From Nissolia schottii (lineage: Eukaryota > Streptophyta > Magnoliopsida > Fabales > Fabaceae), in the NCBI GenBank assembly GCA_003254905.1, contig QANU01066052.1, positions 19,011-83,010 on the forward strand: 64,000 nt of DNA, given 5' to 3'. Below are positions 56,171 to 64,000 of the stretch, piece by piece (within the stretch, counting starts at the first letter, position 1; each line of letters opens with the position of its first letter). The position numbers and the translations under genes are program-made. Under the pieces are notes generated by a model. That model was not told where the DNA came from. It did not search any database and was given only the letters and a program-made list of their open reading frames with translations.

Positions 56171-59086
56171 ATAATAATATAATAATAATCATATATGATA
56201 TATATAATATACTATTTATATGTATGTATGGCGGTGGGGCTGATTATAAACAGCCCCTGACGCCATTTTTTTTTCATTTCATTTCCCCCTGAAGCCAAAT
56301 CCATCATTATTTCTTTTCATTCTTGTTTTGTTTTCTTTCTTTCCCCTGATGCCATAATTCCTTCATTTTCCTCTAAAGCTTTTGCTTCACTTTGCTTTCC
56401 TTTCCTTCTTTCGTTGTTTTCTTTCTTTCCCCCTTGACGCCTCTTTCCTTTATTTTCCCCGTGCTTCGTTTCTTTCTTTGTTCTTTTCTTTGTTTTGTTG
56501 TTCCGTTCACGCACTGCTGTGATGCTGCCGGACGCCGAAAAAATAGCAAGATCGGCATGGAAGTGCTCAGGGAAATTTCCTCTTCACTTCTACCGTTTCT
56601 AAACTGGATTTGGAGGTGGGTAGTCCGATCACCCCTGTCTATGAGATTTTTAACTGTATATTTATGTATGTATTTCTGAGTAGGAAAATTAGAAATATTA
56701 TGAGAAAAATATGGAGTTAATGATGCTTGAAGGATTTGTAGAAATATTGAGGTTAGGAAAATATAACTGTGCTGGTTGGAACTGTGTAGGAAGTCTTAGT
56801 AAGCATTGAGAGAAGAAATTCTATTTTTGGACGCTGTGACTTTCCGCTGAGCAGCTGAGCACAGGACGACTTCCCCTACACTTCTTCTTCACCGGACAGC
56901 TCCCCTACAGGTGGGTAACTCTAGTTTCTCACCTCTTTGATGGTGAATGATGTTTATGTGGTTTTATGTATGTTTAATGATTATGTGATTTTATGAACAT
57001 ATATGCTAGAAATGATGTTAGGATGTAGGAAGATGATTCTGAAGGGTCTTTGTGACCTGGATTAGATAGGATTATTATGTGTTGAATATGTGTGAAAAAC
57101 TTAGGTAGGTTCCATGGAAAAAAAAAGAAGAGAAAAGAGAGAAAAACAATGAATGCTGTCTGCAGGTTGTCAGGGCGCGCTAAGCGCAACGCTAAGCGGC
57201 GCTGAGCGGCTCGCTGAGCGGCGCGCTAAGTGGCTCCCTGAGTGTTTCAGTGTTAAACTCTGAGGGCTTCAGCCATTGAGTGAAACCGTAGTTCCGCTGT
57301 AACGATCTGAGACCAGAAAATTTTATGGAACACTCCTAAGGCACATATTCCAGCATTCCCTGCTATTGCTATGATTGATACCTGAATGGTATAAATGTAG
57401 ATGTTGTACATGAAGGAGATGTATTAAATATGTATATGTTATGTAATCTGTGATGATATCTGTAGTATTCCATACATTCATGATACACCTAGTTAAAGAC
57501 ATGATAATTAACTCTGAGATAAGTAAAATGCTGAAATGAACCATAGGGAACAAGTATGCCATGCTGCAGGTACAAGTATGCTATGCTGCAGGTACCCAAA
57601 ATGCTGAACATGCTGAACTAGGGCCAATGCCCAATGCTGCTGAACAAGGGCCAATGCCCCATGCTGCTGAAACATGGCTATATGCCACATGCTGAAAAGG
57701 GCTAAATGCCCAATACTGAAAAGGCTATATGCCCATGCTGAAAAGGCCGTGATCACGTGAGCCACACTATGATCCCACTTCAAGAGGTCAAGGCATCCTG
57801 AATGTGGAAGCCCGCCACAGGTGGTGTCGATATGGCATACCTGGAGGTGTGCGGTTACCACGCCTTTGCATTGTCGAAAGGGGGCAAGCCTAGGTGGGGG
57901 TGCCCACTGTCAAGGGGTCCCGAGGGGGCACACGGCAGGTGAAAGCCCACTGCAGGAAGGTCTAGACAGTGTCGGCCTACACTGAGGGTGCGACGTTATT
58001 CAGTCATACTAGTGTCAACAGAAGGCATTACTATGGTGGGAATAACACTTATTCTGTTATGCTGTTCTATTCTGCTAGGCTGCTATATTCTGTTATGCTG
58101 TTATATTCTGTTATGCACATGCACATTCTGTAATCATGATTATTCTGGTGATTCTGTCATGCTGATGCTGATGACTCTGCTAGACACATGCTGCTGATTC
58201 TGTTATGTTTATGTTAGATGATGATATGATACATGCTTTGGTTGGTGATTCTGTTATGCTGAATGTACTCTGATTATATGCTGTTATTCAGTTTGATTGG
58301 AATGTATGATCTGCTGTTATGCCGTACCATCAAGAGCACGCTCGAGACGAATTTCACGAAATGTTAATCAGCACGAGAATGTAGTAAGCAAGAGTAGTTC
58401 CCCTGTCACATAATAATGTTGATAAAGCCGTTCAGATAGGCCAGTTAATAAATGGAAGGCTGTTTGGTATGTATGTTCACTTAGAAATCTCTGAGCGGCC
58501 TGAAGTCCGACATGATCTGATACGAGACTCAGGAACTAAAGTTATTTCCACTGAGAACCTACCGTTCTCATCCCCACTGTTTTATGACTTCAGGTACCGA
58601 AGATGCTTCATATTTTGTGAATGCTGATAAGCCGCCACAGCACCATGAGTGGCCATGATATTAGATGGACTTAGAGAGCTGGATGCCAGGATTTTTGCCA
58701 AAGGCCTACTGAGTAATATTCCAGTAGCCTTGTATTCTGATGTTATATATTCCAGATTCTGTAGATGATATTTCAGTTTATGTACATGTTATGTGTAGCT
58801 TACTTACTGTATATACAACTAGGTGACGGATGTGATGGACCACATGAATGTATAATAAATGCTTTATTAATATACGGTTATACGCTTGGTTATATTATCC
58901 TTTCTGACGCATGGCTCTATTTTAGTATTTATTCAATGTAAATGACAAATTTTAAAATTGGTCCTTATTTTCTTAAGCCACTATTTTCGAAAGATAACTA
59001 TGGACTAAGGTATTCCGACCGAGTAGAGAACAACCTAGTGAGCATTGTTTACTACGTACGGGTAAACAGTTAGCTAGGGTGTTTCA
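56171..59086 (+). repeat. 3' LTR of F (5' end missing)
   Basis: Begins after the N at 56170 at the point corresponding to 49254, so about 476 bases of its start are missing. It runs to CTAGGGTGTTTCA at 59086. The last 335 bases are the only copy of this part of the LTR in the window. Confidence 0.85.
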
Positions 59087-59364
59087 TAACGCGGCCTTGG
59101 TGTTGGGGTGCAGGTGGAGCTTCTCTGCAGTCCCTCACAAAATGACTGCTTTTTCTGTACCTGAAGCACACATTCTACCCCACATAGCACTCTCCCGAGT
59201 GGGGCTTTCCACACTTTGGACACAAGGGCCGGGCCTCCCCTCCTGGCTGCATTCCTCGAGAACCTTAACCCAAATTTCCTGTGGGAACCCCCGACTGTGG
59301 TGGCCTAACTGCCGGCTATCCGCTTCTAGGTGGTCCTAGTCTAGGTTGACCCTCAACTCCTTTC
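59087..59364 (-). pseudogene. Element G gag C-terminus with zinc knuckles
   Basis: Minus strand, between the insertions of F and the solo LTR. CPKCGKPHSGEC is a zinc knuckle; after a stop a second one reads CFRYRKSSHFVRDC, in which one Cys has become Tyr. It is followed by REAPPAPQHQGR and then, across F, by the protease start in frame. Confidence 0.8.
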
Positions 59365-60306
59365 TATAACACCTCACTTTCTCCTTAGCGAAAATCTCGC
59401 TTGACAACTATTTAGTAATTCTTGTTGTAGGTCAAACTATTAGAAATATAAACTCTTAGGTTAAAAGTGTCTGTAGAAATAATTCTACGAATTTTCACAA
59501 AATTCTGCAGACACTAGAATAAACCCTTTTTGTCATTTGAATACAACAGTACGTCCAAAGTATCCGTAAAGGGTATGGCAACAGAAGAGAGTTCACAAAC
59601 ACCTCGAAGGGACCTAAATTCTTCCTTAGAAAAATTTGGTGATCACAAGGACGTGATCGAAATATTTTTAGAATAACCGTACGCGAAGCACCGGGACCGG
59701 AAACGACAAAACCTGATCAAAATTGATCTGCCGAAGGCCCTTAATTCTTGGCCACAAAAATTGGCCAAGAGACAAGCAACACACGCAGCCAAGAATGGCC
59801 CATTTGTGGTCAAAGATTCAAACATGGTGAGTCATGGTGGTGAGTCACCATGAATGATGCCGTGCATGACATAAGCCTAAGGGCAAAATGGTAAAATTGA
59901 CCAAGGGCAATTTTGGAATGTGGAATTCAGCCAAGGGTCTATAAATACCCCTTGGGAATCTAAAAATTTGAACGAAAAAGAGAAAACTTTTCCAAACTCT
60001 ATCCGATCACGCAATCAACTGTTATTCTGTCAAACTGAAAACCCAGAAACTTCCTACACCAAACCTAGTCAAGATCCTTCAGGAATTCCCTAACCTTAGC
60101 CCACAAAAAATCCCAAAAATCCCTAAAGAAATCTTGAAAGAAACTTAGCCTAAGAAGAACTAGGAAACATCATAGCCAGGAAAAGGCCGTAGGAAGTAGC
60201 ATAAACTGTAGTCGGATGTAAACAAGTGGATAAACCGACTTAGCCACTATCTATGTGGTTGTATGTTAGATGATATATGATGTGAGGATGTTGTATGTGA
60301 CCATGA

Positions 60307-60350
<44 letters not shown>

Positions 60351-62379
60351 TGTTGATATTGTTTGGAACTGCTGGGGCTATCTGTGATTCTGTCAGAATT
60401 TAGGACAGCCTAAGACGGAAATAGGCATATATCACGCTTTGAAAGGATCTGTATGCTGGGAATTTTTTCATGAAAAACTAATGTTATTTTTGAGTTCTAC
60501 ACAAAAAATTGAGTGGGGGTGTCAAGTTTTGTGATTTTTGGAGTCCCCGATTAAATTCTCAGAAAATAGACAAAAAAACAGAGTTTTTGGGAAACAAGGA
60601 CAAAACGGGAATTTGAGCTTTGGGACTGAAAAACTGGGTTTATTTTCAGAAAATATGGGTTTATAACTATCAAAAACCCGAAGGGTAAGTCTTGAGTCCA
60701 TCGGGTTTTTGAGAACTAAAATTCCAAAGAAAACAGGGCGTTTATAGGGGCGAAATAGCAGTTTTGGGAAAAGGGGGTAAAACAGTAATTTCATAATTTT
60801 TTGGTTAAAATCTGAATTTATAATCATGAAAAATGATCTTAGGACTATCAAAAACCTTGGGGTAAGGTCTTGGACCTTTCCGATTTATGATCACTAATTT
60901 CTGACAGAAAGCGGATGCCTGTTTTGCAAATTGTTGGATTTATGTTCGCTTGTGTTTAAGAAATGATTGAGCATGAAATTTGTCTTTTGTACTATTGGGA
61001 ATGGATAATAAATGTTGGAGGAAATGTTTTAGGATTGGGTATGACACTTATAGGACTCTTTTAAATAAAGCTTTAAAGCTACTTGCAATTATCCATGACT
61101 CTGCTAATTCTTCCCAAGCAAATTATCTGTTATGAAATGTTGTACTATGTTATGCTATGTGAAATACTGGACTGAATAAGGAACGGTTGAACTAGACTAA
61201 TGAAAGAACAGGAGTGGAAAGGAACCCTAGGGCGTGACGTCACGAAATCCCTAAATGATGATAATGCTAAAGGAACCAAGGTTTTCCTAGTTGCGTCGAT
61301 AGGGTCGGCAGGAAAGACAAGTTCAACGCTCGGACTATCCCATTCGAAGCCGAAGAATGATGATAGATCCTCTCGCCATTCAAATCAGAAGAATGGATAC
61401 TCCTATCGTGAGTGATGATATTTCGTCGGAAGCAGAACCACTCAGGTTAAGCGCTGCGTGGTCTTCACGATATTGAGTTAAAAGGTAGCTTGTAGGGGTA
61501 AGGCCATCCCTACAGGAGGGTTGGACTTGAGTATGTGAAGCTATGAGATCTATGTGATATACAACTGTACATAAGTGTATGTGCGTAGAAGCTTATAACT
61601 AAAATGGGCACGGTTATAAGTGGACGTAAGCTGAAGCTTATTATGTGGCAATAAGTGACCTAAGGATTAGATTAGAGAACAGATGACTTAGATAATGAAG
61701 AATAGGTTCCCCAATCACATAGTAAACTAGATAAAGCTGCCTAGGCTTAGTATGGATTTTAATAACTAGGGATATAGTATAACTGTTATGCCTAGAAATC
61801 CCTGAGCGGCTTGAAGCATAAATGAGAATAAGAAATCCCCAAGAACCCAAGGTTTCCCACTGAGAATGCAATGTTCACACCCCACTCATTTGTGACTTCA
61901 GGATCGGACGTTGAACAAGGAACAGGGACCCCGGTGGAGCAGTATCCGGAGGAGGCAAACGAGGAACTGGATAGTCGGTGTTAGGCCAGGATAAGCTATG
62001 TTAACCTTAGAGAATTGAGTCTGTGTTTTGTATTATGATATTATGTATCTGTACGTGACCTCTATAATACTATAAGTGTAACTGTTCTGTGAAGTTATGA
62101 CATGGACCACTTGTTGATATGTGTTGTGAATGTTAAATATATCTAGTTAATATTAGTCAGGTTTTCTGCATTATTGCTTACACCATATGTTATAATGTGA
62201 ACAAGGCTCATACTTTACATTATGATACGTACAAGAAAAGTTCAAATTGGTCCATATTTTGGGTAACTCTAGTTTTAAAAATGCATATGCGGGACTAAGT
62301 ATCATCCCAACCAAAGCTGACAACAACTTGGTAAGCGAGTTTACGACTTAAGCGTGAGCTAGCTAGCTAGGGTGTTGCA
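59365..62379 (+). mobile_element. Solo gypsy LTR, 3.0 kb
   Basis: Starts TATAACACCTCACTTTC (TG changed to TA) and ends GCTAGCTAGGGTGTTGCA. Flanks CTTTC (59360-59364) and CCTTC (62380-62384) are a target duplication with one change. TATAAATA at about 59940-59947, donor-like AGTGGATAAACC near 60216, AT/GT microsatellite 60306-60351, a GTCGATAGGG unit near 61295, hairpin-like GAGAATGCAATGTTCAC near 61863, TTCAG near 61900. It is the best intact relative of the LTRs at 3040 and 14984. No gene is seen. Confidence 0.88.
60306..60351. repeat. AT/GT microsatellite
   Basis: About eight AT units followed by about thirteen GT units, at the place of the TG/TTG array in the related LTR at 3981. Confidence 0.9.
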
Positions 62380-63203
62380 CCTTCTGCTTTGGCTTTTGCG
62401 ACGGCTGGTACTGTCCCCTTCCCCTGGGGATAAACGGGGCCTGGAAGGATCCTCTCTTCCTCTACTCCTACTAGGAACTGCCCTGTCCCTCTAGCCTTCT
62501 TTTATACCGCTCATTCCTCTCATCTGCCATGATTTTTGGTACTGCTTCCTGTGCCAGGCATTTATTTACCAGTGTTGCATGGTCCTGAATCCCCAGCATG
62601 TTGATGAACATCTGCAGCTCAGACCTCAACCTTCTCTGGTACTTCGCACACATCCATTCCTTGTTGGGGTTTAACTGGTAGGTGCGAGAGTACCGGTACA
62701 ACTTCTCAATCATGGCTGTATATTCTGCGACGTCATCCTCCCCTGCTTGAGGTCTAGGAATTCGGCCTCCTTCTGATCCCCGAGTTCCTAGGGAAAGTAC
62801 TTGTTCAGAAAGGCCGTAATGAATCGGCTCCAGCCAATCGAGACCCCTTCTCTTTCTAATAAGGGCTGGGTCACATCCCACCATTCCCCAGCGACACCTT
62901 CCAACCTTCGCGATGCGAACCAAACCTTTTCTGATTCGGTACAAGAGATGTCTTGGAAGACCTGCTCCATCTTCCTTAACCAGTAGTGCACTTGATCTGG
63001 GTCCATGGTCCTATCGAAAATAGGGGGTTCACTCTCAAAAACTCAGTAAATTTCCTAGAATCCAGCTCTTGCTCTGTCGGTGCTGCATTCCATTGAATGG
63101 TTGCTTCTGCCATGCGGTCAGCCGCTCGAGGCAAAGCATAAACTAGATCCACAAGCCTTGTAGTCTCGTCAGTTCGCTGTGTGGGATCTCTACGGGGTGG
63201 CAT
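62380..63203 (-). pseudogene. Element G gag, frameshifted
   Basis: Starts MPPRRDPTQRTDETTRLVDL at 63203, typical of Tekay-type gag, and needs at least two frame changes. The second segment has DPDQVHYWLRKMEQVFQDI, then EGVAGEWWDVTQPLLERE (WW block) and FLNKYFP. The third has EYTAMIEKLYRYSRTYQLNP, KYQRRLRSELQMFINMLGIQ and ERYKRRLEGQGSS. It encoded the capsid of the particle. The solo LTR at 59365-62379 cuts it before the zinc knuckle. Confidence 0.85.
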
Positions 63204-63325
63204 GGCTGCTCTATTGCACCTACATAAATCCCGAGTTGATCAGGCTTAAGAAAAGCTAGTGCACATATCTCAGCACATACAACTTAGTAGAGTATACGTC
63301 GTCAATCATGCTCAGAAGCATAATG
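63204..63325 (-). other. Element G leader, primer site deleted
   Basis: Between gag and the 5' LTR. On the plus strand CATGCTCAGAAGCATAATG leads straight into the LTR. In LARD the matching GAAGCATAG is followed by 49 further bases, including the tRNA-Met primer site, before the LTR. G has lost exactly this piece. Confidence 0.75.
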
Positions 63326-64000
63326 TGCAACATCCTAGCTAGTTGGCCTATGCTTAAGTCATAGGTTTCCCTGGCTAGGTAGTTGAATGCTGGGCTGTGA
63401 ACTATTACCGTTCTAGCTTACTAGTTGGAATTAGGGTTACTGAAAATACGGGCCAATTTGAAACTTTCTTCTGAAGTACGTGCACAAGAAAATAAAGAGC
63501 CATGCGAGTAAGATAACGACTAGCAACATAACTAAAAGATATCAGAGTAAGAATGCATACCTGTAGTGCGGAGCTCTATTGGCAGACAATACGCATAGGG
63601 GCCCGAAGATACACAAACATTTCTTTTACTAGAATATATAAGGTTCATACATAAGTCTTATCTAAGGAAAGTAATATACATACCAGTAGCAGTAATAATA
63701 TACATAACAGTAGCAGTATTATACAAACGCGCAAACTAAAAGCACCTACATACACGAGCGGCACATCTCGCTTCGTGTATGGTACAATACCCTAATCCTG
63801 CAAAGGGGTCCGACTGGCCTCCACCTAATCATAGTCTCCCGGCTGCTCCATAGGCTCCTCCTCCTCACTGCTACTCAGGTCTGCCACCGCCGAGAAGCTA
63901 CGTGGGACGAAGCGCTGCGATCGGACGGTCAGTATCCTCTTCCGTGCTGTGACCCAGCAACCTCGAGCGCGAACTGGCGGGGTGTACGCACCGGGATCCG
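63326..64000 (-). repeat. 5' LTR of element G, right side outside the window
   Basis: The plus strand begins TGCAACATCCTAGCTAG, close to the 3' ends of LARD's LTRs (22287 and 43647). The similarity goes on through GCATACCTGTAGTGCGGAG and the region of the small ORF. This supports kinship of G and LARD. Confidence 0.85.
63790..64000 (-). CDS. Hypothetical LTR-encoded protein, partial, element G
   Basis: The open frame enters from beyond the window and ends near 63827 with VTARKRILTVRSQRFVPRSF and then SSSEEEEPMEQPGDYD and a stop. Position and sequence correspond to the C-terminal part of the ORFs at 26372-26899 and 44083-44550 (TTTRKRVLSVLPRQFAPE). The acidic end is intact here. The start is not visible; no known family. 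Confidence 0.35.

Larger units (their letters stand above)
48778..59086 (+). mobile_element. Gypsy element 'F' with an assembly gap
   Basis: Starts TGTAACATCCCGATTTTTCC at 48778 and ends CTAGGGTGTTTCA at 59086. Target duplication AAACG (48773-48777) and TAACG (59087-59091), one mismatch. 49254-51834 and 56171-58751 are near-equal (offset 6917) but differ at many single bases, as two LTRs of one element do. Between them lie an N gap and internal sequence with a decayed gag. The primer site and polypurine tract are lost in the gaps. It could also be two LTRs joined wrongly, but the flanking duplication argues for one insertion. Confidence 0.7.
21837..64000 (-). mobile_element. Tekay-like Ty3/gypsy element 'G', shattered by insertions
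   Basis: Read right to left: 5' LTR from 63326 to beyond the window, gag 63203-62380, zinc knuckle 59364-59087, protease-RT-RNase H 48772-46652, integrase 22281-21837. The intervals between are later insertions with target duplications (CTTTC/CCTTC, AAACG/TAACG, CTTAG/CTCAG), and the protein sense runs on across each join. RT and RNase H motifs are of the Del/Tekay chromovirus type. The element is truncated after the integrase core, so chromodomain, polypurine tract and 3' LTR are missing. Its LTR is related to that of the block at 22287-46646. Confidence 0.85.

Noticed and set aside
48778-59086. F as a solo LTR with a scaffolding error only
   Set aside because: The two LTR-like copies differ at many single bases, unlike the true assembly duplicates, and gag remnants lie between; an element with two LTRs explains it better.
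1-64000. Ordinary host protein genes
   Set aside because: Every convincing protein similarity I could find belongs to retroelement gag, pol or their extra ORF; no exon chain of a cellular gene was recognised.

Overview
This window is plant nuclear DNA built almost entirely of nested LTR retrotransposons. I see no ordinary host gene in it. The pol types (a Sirevirus-type Ty1/copia and a Tekay-like Ty3/gypsy), initiator-tRNA-Met primer sites, very long gypsy LTRs (about 2.8-3.7 kb) and the abundant short motifs GTAATCGATTAC and CCGCTGAGCGG suggest a legume of the tribe Phaseoleae, plausibly Vigna. The species is an inference from motif familiarity, not proof.

Left part (1-19431): a stack of related gypsy LTRs. 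One solo LTR (3040-14983) lies inside an older LTR and is itself split by a 9.0-kb Sirevirus (4628-13649, minus strand, target duplication TGTTT). The Sirevirus has two 1.23-kb LTRs, a primer site, a gag-pol frame of 1392 codons closed only by three nonsense codons, an extra ORF downstream of pol, and several polypurine tracts. A degraded second copia element follows (19432-21540), then an AT-rich patch (21541-21836).

Right part (21837-64000): one Tekay-like gypsy element on the minus strand, called G here, cut into four pieces. Reading from its 5' LTR (63326 to beyond 64000), gag (63203-62380) is split by a solo LTR (59365-62379). The zinc knuckle (59364-59087) and protease are split by element F (48778-59086). 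RNase H (about 47019) and integrase (22281-21837) are split by a 24-kb block (22287-46646). That block is a non-autonomous minus-strand element, called LARD here. Its 3' LTR holds a solo LTR (22521-26219). Its internal region holds element E (30376-41873). E's 5' LTR holds another solo LTR (31616-34933), which carries a plastid fragment with the first exon of trnV-UAC. Short target duplications, some with one mismatch, support these insertions and give an order of events.

The most interesting signals are as follows. (1) The same extra protein family (resembling the 'putative plant transposon protein' domain) lies in sense in the copia element and in antisense in the gypsy LARD. In each case it is preceded by an array of the palindrome found in that element's own LTR. 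(2) Each LTR family has its own short palindrome array. (3) TATA boxes sit inside inverted repeats in three gypsy LTR families. (4) A hairpin plus a splice-acceptor-like motif, paired with a donor-like motif, recurs across the gypsy LTRs and suggests a leader intron inside the LTR. (5) Several LTRs carry a small ORF with an acidic tail.

The assembly has visible faults. Stretches next to single Ns are duplicated (1228-2445, 14054-16419, 44848-44996, 52521-53973), and there is a 686-base N gap at 51835-52520. These should not be read as biological duplications.
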